Below are positions 29,038 to 40,754 of a DNA stretch of 64,000 nucleotides, piece after piece (the first letter of the stretch is position 1; the number at the start of each line of letters is the position of its first letter). Both the position numbers and the translations under genes were made by a program. This DNA is from Tubulanus polymorphus (Eukaryota > Nemertea > Palaeonemertea > Tubulaniformes > Tubulanidae): positions 5,084,001 to 5,148,000 of the forward strand of contig NC_134026.1 of NCBI RefSeq assembly GCF_964204645.1, written 5' to 3'. Under the pieces are notes generated by a model, which saw only the letters and a program-made list of their open reading frames with translations, searched no databases and was not told where the DNA came from.

Positions 29038-31112
29038 TCATGAAAAATCAGTAAATGAACACAAGATTATTCCATTGTTATCGTAAAACTCAAACATATC
29101 GTCACTACGCAAAATACGCATTTCATGTTCCCTTTCTACGGACATTGCAAACGTATCTGGACCATCTCCGCAGCCAGCATCGCTTGATATGGCGGGATAC
29201 CCTGGATGAACCATCAATTCACAAGTGACTTGATTTTTATCACAACTCGCAAAGTTTTTAGTGGCCATCGACACAATATCATTCAGTTTTTTCTGAAGTC
29301 GTCCAACTGTCATGCAACTACCCAATGTCATCAATCCAGTGAAGTATTCTGCATGCCTAAAAATCAATGAGGACAAAAATAAGTATTTTCTTAAACATTT
29401 TTCTGAAAAGTAAGCTCTTTTAAGCACTTTGAACCCTATGATAAATAAAAGACCCATAATCACAATTCGATCATTAGTAAAAATGTACCTAAGCTTGAAC
29501 TGATTGAAGATTTTACGACTAGCAGCAGCATTTTCGATACAAGCTTCGTTGAAAGCTAAACAAGACGGCGATACGAACCAATCACAATCGTGCAATCCAA
29601 TTTCATACGGTAATCTTGTGTAGTTGACTCCGTAACTAGTAACTGCTTCAGCGAAAACCTGATTGACACCTGAAAATACAAACCAGTAAATAATACAGCT
29701 TCATTCTAGTATGACTACAGAAGCCCATATACCTGGTTCAGTACTCGGAATTCGTCAGATCTGTCCAAAAATTAAAATATTTTCTAACTCAACACATCAT
29801 GGATCATCAGCAGGATCTGAACCTGAAGGCACCAAGATGAACGGTACAGTCAAGTTGATTTGTTCATAAAATCAACACTTTTGGAGTAATAGAATATATC
29901 AATGATATCCATCTTTTTGGTACCAGCACTTTTTCAAGAAAGATATTTTAGTAAACCTTGCCTTACTTTGTCACGACCAACTCAGTCTTTTGACCACCTT
30001 GAACAACGAAGTCATTTTTCTGTATCTTCCGATCCTTAATTCCAACTTCGCTTACCTCGGACCAATTTTTTTGGTCCCAGTTTGTCCGTGTTTGGCAAGG
30101 TTTAATACATAGTAAGTGAAGTTATATATGATTACACTTAAAATTTCAATGTACAATTTGCATACCTGGTAGAATATGTACATGTTGATGGCCGTCCACA
30201 TGGACTGGACATACTCCAGTCAGTTTGATAAATAATTCGATTTGAGCAACCATTTCACGTTTCAAATCTGGCATATTTATCGATCCCGACTCTAGTAGTG
30301 TTATGAATGACATTTTATCATGAAAGCTTCCCGTGTCATCAGTAAGGCTAGTTTGAAGGGTCGCTGGACAAATCGGCTTTCCTTCTGTTACATTCATATG
30401 CAATCCTGTTAATAAAATCATATCGAGTGAATAAATATTGGGGGTGGGTGGATCTACTGTTGTTCATTGTAGAAAATCTAAATTTAGCAGTGCTTTCACG
30501 GAGGAAAAACAGTTTAAGACAATGATATCATTTTGGCATTTGAGATTTTGGGGGAGCAAGCCTCAGTGGGAATCAAAAGCGTATCATGAAAATTTTGTTG
30601 AGACTAAAATTATTGGGGAGAGGCATATATGCCCCACCCTTGCCCGGCTGATGCCGCCCCTGGTAGTTTACCTAATTCAATAATACATGTATTTATTTTT
30701 CCATAAGGATTATCAAAATATCGATATAATGCGTCCACAATAACTAGTGGGTTTGAGCACTCTTTTTCAATTGAAAGGCAGGAGGAATACAATCGAAAGA
30801 GAAATGTTGTTGCCCCAAGATTCTACCTCAAGTTCCATATGAATGCTGGACTGAGGAAACCGGAAATTCAAAGACATTGCACCTTACATTAGAACACACT
30901 TAAACATGTCCAGAACAATACATACCAAGTGGCAAATTGTATTTCTTAGCTTGAGCAACTGCAGATTCAGCAGCTTGACCGTTGACAAGTAATGATGCAC
31001 TCGTAATCGACTTCTTATGCAGAAAACAATCAATGATCCCACGATTTCGTTCATCACAATATCCAAAATCATCTGCGTTTATCACAAATTTCATGAATTC
31101 CTTCGAAGCCAT
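29038..31112 (-). CDS. YDJC: YdjC-like carbohydrate deacetylase
   Basis: A metal-dependent deacetylase of the YdjC/NodB-like fold, thought to remove acetyl groups from N-acetylated sugars or chito-oligosaccharides; the animal substrate is not settled. Coding exons 31112-30926, 30405-30166, 29669-29489 and 29356-29038 join to 308 aa (human 323). The expected metal/catalytic residues are present: NADDFGY (D14, D15), GLHMN (H65) and VDGHQHVHILPG (D133, H135, H137). An AG acceptor ends one base before the ATG (exon edge 31113), so at least one exon lies upstream. See the 92-codon ORF at 31817-32095. Confidence 0.93.
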
Positions 31113-31816
31113 TCTGGAAATTTACAAAGAATCACATGACTCGATTTTCAATCAGTAAGTGGGTCATAAAAAATTATCATGATCAAATTGACTACCAAAT
31201 TTTTTGAAGTAGTTAGATACATAATCTATCCTCCCTAAACATGACTATAAAAATATAGTATAGTACGTTGAAGTCTAGCTCGAGGAAACATTTTCGTCCT
31301 TCACACTATTTTTTTTATTATAGTGGAATTCTCTATAAATCATTGTTACAACAGATGTTGTTTTATCAATGGTTATAAGTTACAAACATTTATCTGGACT
31401 TCGTGATCCCATTTTCTAGTTATCTAGTACTTTAACAGTTGGTCCCAACGAGGCCCTTAAACTGAAATACCAGCAAAAGTGGTATTCAAAACGATAAACA
31501 TATATGTAAAATCTGGACTTCTTAAAATCCTGACGAGTAGTAGCCTAAATATTGATCCCAATTAACGCAGGTGTTACCAATTCTTCCAGGGTTTGATCAT
31601 TCAGACTTCAAGTGTGTTGTTCACAGGACATGACCAAAGACATTAGATTCTGAACAAATGAACTCATTCAAACTTCACGCCGACATAGCCTTAGATGAGG
31701 GTCTGAGGAAAGTTGTTCAAGGCTGAAGATTGCAGGTTATTATCATAACTGAAAAACAAAAACTATTGCGAAAGAAACTTCCACGCTAAATAGACACTTC
31801 ACCTGCTTACCTTTTC

Positions 31817-32095
31817 TTATGGATTATTGTTTTTCTGAAATGCATACGTGTGATCGAAGATGCACTTTTTTGTTTTTCCGGCAATGTTCAAAGTACGATA
31901 GATCTTCTTGATTACGCGAATGTAACTATGATCTTGAAGTAACGCACGGATGTGGACGATATCGGACATGTTATCCGTCTGGTCGGCTAATACACTGTAC
32001 GAATGTTCCACTTCGCAGATACTGCTGCGATCGACTTCAGCGCTGACCGGCACCGTCGAAAAATAGTTATGTTCCTTGAGGCAGTCAGTGCTCAT
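31817..32095 (-). CDS. Unrecognised 92-residue protein, possibly dicistronic with YDJC
   Basis: A complete ATG-to-TAA frame beginning MSTDCLKEHNYFSTVPVSAE and ending AFQKNNNP. Codon use looks like neighbouring genes and the C-terminal half is basic (VIKKIYRTLNIAGKTKKC). I recognise no family. It sits in a likely exon 32172-31811: the acceptor ATTTCAG is just before 32172 and the donor AAG|GTAAGC follows 31811, six bases after the stop codon. The next acceptor downstream is the one before the YDJC ATG. Splicing them would put this ORF and YDJC on one mRNA with 7 nt between stop and start. It could instead be a 5'-leader ORF without a stable product. Confidence 0.5.
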   Translation of the reverse strand: MSTDCLKEHNYFSTVPVSAEVDRSSICEVEHSYSVLADQTDNMSDIVHIRALLQDHSYIRVIKKIYRTLNIAGKTKKCIFDHTYAFQKNNNP

Positions 32096-32172
32096 TCTTC
32101 AATCATTTCTAGAACTATAATAACTAGTTAAGCAATCTTGTTTGTCTTCTCTTCCTTGTCCGACTGACCCTG

Positions 32173-32829
32173 CTGAAATGAATAAAGGTTGAAAATAAAG
32201 GTTGCCCAAATTGAGAGAACCAAGTTAGATGGAATCATCTGTCTAAAAATAGTGCCTTTTAGATTGATCAAAACAACAAAATAGCCTACATTAACTCCTC
32301 TGTGAGCTATAAACATCAAAATATTTTGTTGTTTTGATCAACTGTAAACCACACACAGCTAGTTAGCTTAGGCTAAATCAATTAAATAATCAACGTTACT
32401 TGACAACGATGAACGAGTCTCACCTGGCCTCACAGCCTAGGGCCTGAGCTTATAAATATATTTTTCTTAAAATCCTACGGGTATTTAAGAGTCTACATAA
32501 GCGTGTGTTAATCGCTCAGAAATTTACTTGACACATAGGCTTATGCAGCACACTGCGCAGATAAGGTCGCATCGTGTCAATCAATCCAAGTCTTGCAAAC
32601 GCACTTCGCCATCTGCTGGTAAATGAAATGGTGTTCGACTGAGAATTTGTATTGGCACTTAGTTTCTATTTTTGTTGTTGATGATATTCTATAATTTTGG
32701 CGATACTTGCATCATTTATCATGCGATAATTTAGAAAAAGGTCGTAAAAGTTTTTTTAATTTACTCAAAATGAATTGATTTTGTTCAGTGAACCGTATCG
32801 TACGGTGCTGCCACCCGGAAATAACGAGC
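32173..32829. other. Divergent upstream region of YDJC transcript and rabphilin gene
   Basis: About 650 bp between the minus-strand exon ending at 32172 and the plus-strand candidate first exon near 32830. The two transcription units probably start here in opposite directions. No exon or repeat is seen, and no core promoter element could be assigned with confidence. Confidence 0.4.
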
Positions 32830-32949
32830 GATTGCAGAACTGAAACGATAAAGCGCTGGCTTCATAAACACTGAAACACTCTGACCCGCAGCATAGAACT
32901 CGGTACAGTACAGCTGTCTGTTTTGACGTACGTGTGTCTTATTTCGCAG
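32830..32949 (+). other. Candidate 5' non-coding first exon of rabphilin
   Basis: A block of moderate GC content ends TTTCGCAG|GTAAGA, a strong donor, without an open frame through it. It lies head-to-head with the YDJC-side transcript. Assignment to rabphilin is inference from strand and position; the 5' edge is a guess. Confidence 0.3.
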
Positions 32950-35900
32950 GTAAGATACATTTTTTCAAGTGATGTGGTGCAGTCAGTCTTGCAGTATGTA
33001 TACGTAGTGACATAGTCATAGTGACAAGTGTGTAGGCCTAGTGTTTGTTCAATGTTCATGTTGTTTGAAGTTTTACTTTTCACTCAAAGTCTCAGTCTCG
33101 ACTAAAGTGGTGGTGTAAATTCATTCACTCCAAACAAATCAGGTGTTTGTTGAATAACTGACTATGACTCTGAGTCTGTCTTAAACAGATATTTCCTTCT
33201 AGTCTTCAAAACTTTGTAGGCCTAAATGCTTAGTAGTTTCGATCATGGTTTTAAATTGTGAATCTATAACTTTGAGTTTGGCAGATAAGTTTTTCAAAAT
33301 TATTTCTTGTGTTAATCAGATTTTTAGCCTAATGCTTTTATACTTTTCTATACTACCAGAACTTTCTGTGTTATGTCGTATTTTGTTAGAAAATTACGCT
33401 TAATTAGACTTAAATCATATAGGCTTAACACCATAATCTGTTTCACCATGACAGGAGGACCCGTGGCGCTGCCTCACTATTATAGCATACAATAGGCCTA
33501 TAAGGTATTCTATAGCCACCGCTCCACATTTAATGGAGATGTGCTCAACACAGTTTATGTTTTGACTTATCAAAAAGAGGCAGATAAAGTAAAAATGTTT
33601 CAATAGTTTTCGTAGGAATTTGATGATTTTAGATGTTATTGTTCAAGAATTAGCCTAGATATTCCTACCGTCTTCCCATTACTATATTGAAATTTTAGAT
33701 AGTAATTTATATAGTAAATTAAAACGGGCTTAAGTTAAGGATTTAATAGATATAAAGGAATTATCTGAGGAATATGAATTTTCCATAATGCTAAGAACTA
33801 ATGTAACTTAGGCCTATTTCAGTTCTAGAGTAGGCCTATAATTCCACCCAAGACTTGAGAGCACGCTGATAGACTGAATTTAGTGAACACTACTTATTCT
33901 ATGATGCCAGTGTAGGCTTTGTGTCAGTCAAGGTTTTACGGTAAAAGAACAATCAAACAATGTGTATGACAGCAGTTATTCGTGTATTTTTTCCGACAAT
34001 CTGAATGAAACGGCTGAGTATTTTCGGTCGTCGCTGTCCTGGCATCTTATCAGGCACTTATCGTTGATCACAATGATCACTTGTGCTTATCTTGTAATAT
34101 CCAGTCATAAAGTGAATAACTCTCCATATGTTGCTATAGCAACCGAGGAAATTATGACGATTAAATTCCGTTCAGTTGTTGATAACGACCATTAATCTTG
34201 TCCCCTTACGATATATCGGATTCGATATTTCATCTCACCAATGATCCGGCCACCTGACGATAAATATGGGGCAGGTGATATTTTGCCTACGCGACCTTAT
34301 ACCTGTCAACGGTATTTTTCTCGTTCTGATTGGCTAATTTACACTGCGCGTGCGTACGCGACTTAGAAAATGCGAGTCAAGTGTGACGATTAGAGAAAAT
34401 GAAAGCGGATGAAGCTGTAGGTGAACTCGGGCCAGAATATTGCTGGCATAACATCTTTCCACTAGACCACTGAATGTTTTAACTACATAAAGTACACAAC
34501 CTTACCCTAACCCTATCTACGGGTGTAAAACGGACCCTAGACCTAAACCTACCCCTCTAGGCCCTAACCGTATGGAAACTCTAACCCTTTTCATAGTAAA
34601 ATGATTTTATTGTTATTATTATATCTTATCGTGTATAGATGTCAGGAAAATTGCGTTTACTAAAATAATGCCCCATCGGCAAAATATCCATTATCTAATA
34701 GGCCTATCACATTTGAGCTATTCGATCGCGTCTGTTGATCGCAGATGCCTGTCGAAAGTTTTGGCGATAACCATTTTCGTCGATCAGAAAGGATGTACAA
34801 AATTCGGGATGTAGTTCAGTTCATATTTAGTATCCATAGCAACGATATCGAGTCGCGATGATAATCCAGGTGAACTTATGAGAACAATGAGCGTGACCTC
34901 GTAAGACACAACGACACCGACGATGAAACGCTGATGAGAACTGGTCTGACGTGCGCTCGCTAATGGCTTTCACAATTCATTATTAATTCTGGTTGCTGAT
35001 TCAGTTAACAACTCAGTTGATAAACACTAAGGTTTGGATTAATGAATTTTATTAGCAGTGAAATTGCCTTCCTTTATGCGAGTCTTTGCTGTGGGCTTTA
35101 AGGCCTATACAAGCATCATACTTTTGTCATTCCCCCTACCACCGAGTATTGCATGTTTCAGTGAACATTAGTTGATGCAGTTTGGGCGTGCAAAGTTTTT
35201 AGTAGGTTAGGTATTTGAAATATTGAAAATGAGTTACAAACTCAGAAATTTTTCAATCAATAAAGAGCAATATCTTAATTCACTGTTTTTCATTTGCTAT
35301 CGAAATGTGGGATCAGAATTGCTGGAGCCATTTTAACTCCCCAGTCAGTCTCACTTGCGCTGGAGTTTAGATAACACCTCGAATATATTAAATCACCAAT
35401 ATGGCCTGATATACTACGTTAACACTTATCACTGGACCCAGCTGCTACATTTCTCAATTTGATACGATGCTGGATCGTGCTTATTTGACTCTATGAACGC
35501 AGATCCAAGGCTCTAATTTCGATTCGGTTAAACATTTTCTCTTAGTAAGTTGATCATACACAGAGCTGGGTTTTTGGAAAAAATGTGGTTTCGAACTATT
35601 TGGTATGGTAATCATATGGAGATTTTGCTCAATTTGAATGCGATTTATTTGTTTTTGAACCGGTACTTCAAATTTCATACTGGCACACGTTGCCGTAATT
35701 GTTTTGTCGGTGTTTATATCGTTTTAGAAATGGAAAAAGTGTGAATTCTATAGAATGTGAATCATGTGAAAATATCTGTTTACAAGGAGTGCACTCAGTA
35801 CCAGCATATCCTCTCTTATCAGAATTAGTTTTTAGATAGCATTATTGGTAGAAATATAAGGGAACATTCACAGGGATCATTGTTTGTTTTATTTTTTTCG

Positions 35901-36099
35901 ATCTATTCTGTCACGTTAATCAGCCGGAAATTAAGTTGCGCGCTGGTTCCTACAATTGAGACTATATATCCTGTATTCAGTTATCAGTTAGTGTAGTGAT
36001 GTTGTGATCATAATTTGTGTGATATCAAATACTAGATTGGCTGCTTGTAGGCCGTATTGGATTTTGGAAAGTGTGCCATAACTTAAAATTCATTGTATA

Positions 36100-36386
36100 G
36101 AGGGCGGACCCAGACAGGAGCACAAGAAGCACATGCTCCTGTTGCAATTTCCCTTGCCCTTTTGAAAAAACAATTGCAGGGCTGTAATAAGACAGCAGTC
36201 CACAGCACAAAATTATCTCATATTCTCCTAAATGTCTGTCAAGTGCCTGGAAATTGTATGAAAATGCACTGAAATTTCACCATTTTCCAGCCCTTGTTTT
36301 GGCTGCTTGGATACTTAACTTACCCTATTTCAGTATATATGCCCTTTTATTTCTTGTTTCAAAATCTGCCCTGGATCCACCCCTGG
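36100..36386. mobile_element. hAT-like non-autonomous element
   Basis: The left end AGGGCGGACCCAG is matched by the inverted right end CTGGATCCACCCCTG. Related elements with CAGGGGYGGATCCAG ends are at 47.7 and 52.5 kb. No transposase. The superfamily call rests only on the terminal CAGNGG form. Confidence 0.6.
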
Positions 36387-37785
36387 TACACGCAGTGTGT
36401 TTGAATTAAGATCATATTCTCGATGCTTGCCTGGAGGCCATTTTCATTTTCAACGTAAAATCTTTATAGATTGTTCATTCGATCAAAGAGATATGTATTA
36501 TTTTTGTTTAGACTTGATGGTTTCATTTGTTATTTTCACCGGCGAACCCACAAACTCCGTGCATACACGCAAAACAATTTATGTAACCGTGGGCAACAAC
36601 TTAGTAACTTCCAATATTCATGCGATGTCGGGAATGATTACATGTTATACGGTCTGCCGTTGTGTGCATTGTTGAAATACGATAAGATTCTCCCGGGGAG
36701 TTCTTTTTTTGGAACGAACAGACCGTATGCTGCAACGTTTTTCATTAATTGCTCTTTTATAGAATCGTAGCGCGCCGCTGCAGCGGCTAGATACCTCCAT
36801 AAAACACCTTCGCAAAACGCGATAAACGATCGAAGAAGATTCGCGAATGTCGTCGTCGTCGCCGTCGTGAAAATTATACACGTTCCTTTCTTCGTCCGTT
36901 GATGGTTTCGATAATTTATGACAACGCTCCGATCGGCACAGATGTTACGAGCGATTCGTCGGATATCTTTGACTTCGATAAATACATGCCCTGTAGAAAA
37001 GAGAAAGCTTGTAACAGATATCATCGTCGAGCAATCTGTTTTCTAGTTACTTATGTATGCGATGGCGACGTTCGGTCGGAATTAATTTCAGATCTCACGC
37101 GGATGAACGAATGCTCGGCTTATATTTGAATGCGAGATATTGAAACGTTTTTGAAAAAAATTGTCATCGGTAGTACGCTGAGCTAAAGTTTCGATCTGAG
37201 ACACGTTTTTTGCTTTCCGAGACTGATAATCAGCCATTATTTTTTTAGCTTTGCAGATCACTAGTTAAGCGCGTTGCTCGCTAGGAGATTTCTTGACGCT
37301 TTGTTTATGAGTTTCATCACTAGCGTAAATTTGCTGCGATACTGCCTTACAGTAGCAACAAGCCGGTGACAAGATCGCTCAGTATCTACCATGCTAGATA
37401 TTTGGGGACAAGTTTTGCTGCAAATCACTGTTTAACGCTATCAGACGCGTAGTTTCGCGGCTAGTAGCGACGAATCCCATAACAAACAGCCAATCAGTGC
37501 CAAGATAGATTTCATGTGCGATTCACAATATGGTGGCGCCCCTGAAATGAGTCAATGTCAATAACTAGTAGTGCCATCTAGAGGCCTGCGAGTCGGCCGC
37601 AAAAATCATCTAGTAATGGAATCCGGGGGCAACCAGACAGCTATTGTCGGCAATTTAGACAAAAATTGCTGAGGATAAAAATCATACAGTTGGTTTTGAA
37701 ATGAGTTCATATGTATAAAACCCAAATGACGTTGTTATCTTATACCGTGGATTTCGTTTTAGGGTTCATGCTACGTACAATGATT

Positions 37786-38057
37786 TTAACCCTTTCAGCG
37801 CTGACTTATTAATACCCTATACTGCTGGAGATAATTTCAACATTTTGAATAATTCCACCCTAGTGTGTTGAACAACTGTAATACACCGCAGCGCGGTGTA
37901 TCGTAAGTTACTAGTATTTCACTATGTTTGACAGGTGCTGCCATCTTTCAAGAGAGATAATTACTAATTATATCAATACACCGCAGTGCGGTGTACTAGC
38001 AAAATCCATCACCGATTTATACCCCGCACTGCGGTGTAGACGCACTGAAAGAGTTAA
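37786..38057 (+). mobile_element. piggyBac-like MITE, copy C
   Basis: 272 bp framed by TTAA on both sides: it starts TTAACCCTTTCAGCGCTGAC and ends GCACTGAAAGAGTTAA. It contains three copies of a 17-nt palindrome of the form ACACCGCAGTGCGGTGT. It has the opposite orientation to copy D, 760 bp away. Confidence 0.85.
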
Positions 38058-38818
38058 CGCCTCACGACAATTCAAGCCCGGTACTTATATATAGAAGGTA
38101 TTTTCCTTTTTGTGCTGTCAGTGTCGTATATCCGCTGCACTGAACTCCTGACCTGAATTCTCATCGGTTTTACGATGCTATTTGGCACGAATGGTTTTGT
38201 TCTCTCGTAAAATCAAACTTCAGTATATGTGGGGGGGTCATAATGTTGGGGCGCTCATTTGCGACTTTATTGGCGGCTATTAATGTTACTAATTGTTGAC
38301 CGTTCTCTCAGTATTTTCAAATATGAATTTACCGATGGCGCAGCGTTTATGAAAGTCGTTTTCGGGGACCGCACGCGTCGTGTCTAGACGTCGACGAGGT
38401 TGACGTTATACGCTGTGCGGCGGCGGCGAGGACAGCGAGAGATAATAAATCATTTCAGAATTATTTGTGCCACCAGTCGGAGAAAATAAGACGTCACTGG
38501 TAATAAATTCGGAGCCGTTATTATCCGTCGACGTCCGTCCACGTCGCGTGAAATGCACGAATAAAGGATGGATCGAAATTTATGTTACATATATAAAGCA
38601 ATTTCACCTGCCATTAACTATTATATGCACCTATAAAATGTCTGTACGTTATTATTATTATTATTGCTGCTGTTGCGGTATTTAATTGCTGCTCTTTATT
38701 GCTCTCTGATCACTGTCATCGTGAGTACCTCGATTAAACGATGGAACTTTGACTGAAAATCTCGATTCGAGGGAGAAAGATGAAACTGATATATGAATTT
38801 TAGTCCAATCAAAACTGC

Positions 38819-39119
38819 TTAACCCTTTCAGTGTGTCTACACCGCGGTGCCGTGTATTAATCAGTGATGGATTTTTGCTAGTACACCGCACTGCGGTGTA
38901 TTGATGTAGTTAGTAATTAGTAATTATCTCTCTTGAAAGATGGCAGTACATGTCAAACATAGTGAAATGTCAGTAACTAACGATACACCGCGCTGCGGTG
39001 TAGACACACTAGTGGTATTCCCGTTGTTCAACATACTAGGGTGGAATTATTCGAAATTTTCAAATTATCTCCAGCACGATAGGGTATTAATTAGGCCTAG
39101 TCAGCACTGAAAGGGTTAA
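38819..39119 (-). mobile_element. piggyBac-like MITE, copy D
   Basis: 301 bp from TTAACCCTTTCAGTGTG to CAGCACTGAAAGGGTTAA, intact TTAA on both sides. It contains TACACCGCACTGCGGTGTA and ACACCGCGCTGCGGTGTA. Inverted relative to copy C. Confidence 0.85.
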
Positions 39120-39454
39120 TTGATTATCATGTCATTGACAGGCCTGTAGTATGAGCATTATGCGGTCAGGTTCGTTTTTCATTTGGTTGGAACTCTCTAA
39201 GTGTTTGAGAATTTGATGCTCGAATACGAGCGATTTCTGTTGATATTTAGGTTAAAGCAAAATGAACAATTTTGATCTACATGTCTAATGTTGTAATAGT
39301 TTCTGGAATATTTTTTTTTGAACTGTGAAAAAGTGAGTGGAACTAAAATCTATGCGTCGGAACAAATCTAACCGAAAGACAGCAGGTCTAAGAGTTCTGG
39401 AATGAAGAAAGGTTTGAACACGATTTCATGATAAGAAACTGATTGTCGTTTCAG

Positions 39455-39743
39455 ATGAAGACGACGATGAGGATGATGTACCCGATGCGACGACGATCGT
39501 GAAGCAGTTATTACGATGTATTAGTCGTGATGTATTTCGAATCTAGCCGCTAGTCACTTGCATGAGGTTTTACTAGTCGTAAACACACGCACTACACGGC
39601 ACACACTAAAGAGCAGCTTGTGTATGAGCATTGAACAGTTCCGCTGAACTGCGATATTACAGCGTACCCTGTGTGCGAACGAGGCAGACTTAGATTTTTT
39701 CGGTCGTCTGACTTTCGAGGACATTAATACGACTAGAACCGCA
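39455..39743 (+). other. RPH3A: Probable 5' leader of rabphilin exon 1a with upstream ORF
   Basis: The acceptor GTCGTTTCAG ends at 39454. The exon would run from 39455 to the donor at 39793. A 15-codon upstream ORF starts at its first base (ATG 39455, stop TGA 39500-39502) and contains four further in-frame ATGs. Another frame (39457-39546) is open and very acidic (DEDDDEDDVPDA), ending TAG. Confidence 0.4.
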
Positions 39744-39793
39744 ATGGATCAGTGGACGTGTCCGGATGACCGACAATTGTCGCTCAGAGCCAA
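39744..39793 (+). CDS. RPH3A: Rabphilin alternative first coding exon 1a
   Basis: Encodes MDQWTCPDDRQLSLRA plus two bases of a Lys codon, then GTAAGT. The phase-2 donor fits the exon at 46268, giving ..LRAKLGTGWSV. It is a shorter relative of exon 1b ([20 protein letters not shown]), which lies 1 kb downstream with the same phase. The two carry separate start codons, so they are mutually exclusive starts. Confidence 0.75.
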
Positions 39794-40325
39794 GTAAGTT
39801 AATAATTCGTACTTTCATGTGTATTCATAATATTTTTGTAGTACCATATTTCGAGTTTAGTTAACTTTATTCATTCGATACAGTATGTCTGCCTAAACGG
39901 TTGTTAGTCCTAGTATCAATAGGAATTGAGGGTATTAACTTGGAAAGTAGTTTTGTATTAGTTTTTCTCTTGTTACTGGTGAACTATTTAGACATATACC
40001 GGTGGTATATGCTTTATTTTCATTGCTGTTGACATTTTATTTTCCGTTTAGACCCCCAGACAATATACATTAAGGTCAAGCCTAATTTGAACCTAATTCT
40101 AGCTAGCTGCAGATATATTTATAAATAGATATCATGACTATCCTGGATTAATTTCAAATTTTTATCTACATTCCAAAAACAATTTCACTGTTGTAATACT
40201 ATATGACATTTTGTTTAGATTTTTCAAGCTTTGCCAATTAGAGCATGTCTTGCTAGCGATGCCACTTTCAAGCAATTTCCGTTATTTCTATTACATAATA
40301 ATGCACATATTTTGTTAGAATTATT

Positions 40326-40597
40326 TAGCAGAGCTGCCAACTGTTACTGATTTTCGGTATTCGTTACTATTTAATAGTGAGAAATACTGATTTGATTTGA
40401 TGCATACTGAAGTATGAAAGATGTTAATGAGGGTCTTACTGTTGATTACTGATTAATTTTTACCAAAATATGAAATATATTGAGGGTATAATTGTTGATT
40501 GCTGATGAATTTGAACATTTTCATTCATATTTCAATGAAATTTTCCTGAAAAAAATTAATTTGTTACTGATAGCACTTTTCAGAGGTTGGCAGCCCT
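40326..40597. mobile_element. Element with CAGAGCTGCCAAC ends
   Basis: The left end CAGAGCTGCCAACTGTTACTG is mirrored by GAGGTTGGCAGCCCTG at the right. It lies between rabphilin exons 1a and 1b. A related, shorter element follows exon 1b. Confidence 0.6.
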
Positions 40598-40754
40598 GTA
40601 TTTTCAAAATCGATCAATTCGTGTGAGTTGAGTTTCATATTTTGTTTTGGTTTCTGTTAACGTTTTGTTGGTTTAATTGCAGATAAATTTTCTTGTTTAC
40701 GCACACGCGCGCACACGTCTTACGGTAGATCGTTTTCTGTGTTCAGTTTGCACG

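Larger units (their letters stand above)
32950..39454. other. Long non-coding stretch with repeats, upstream of rabphilin
   Basis: No convincing coding exon. Many short AGGCCTA/TAGGCCT strings occur in 33.2-34.7 kb. A CCCTAACCCTA string lies near 34505. Three mobile elements (36.1, 37.8 and 38.8 kb) are listed separately. Overlapping frames on both strands at 36.4-37.1 kb have no recognisable product. Confidence 0.5.

Noticed and set aside
34495-34600. Telomere-like CCCTAACCCTA strings
   Set aside because: Only two units in tandem, then degenerate; too short for an interstitial telomere tract.
36400-37130. Overlapping open frames of 70-128 codons on both strands
   Set aside because: They lie over one another, have no splice-site support, no domain I know, and no family resemblance; chance frames in a less AT-rich stretch are enough.
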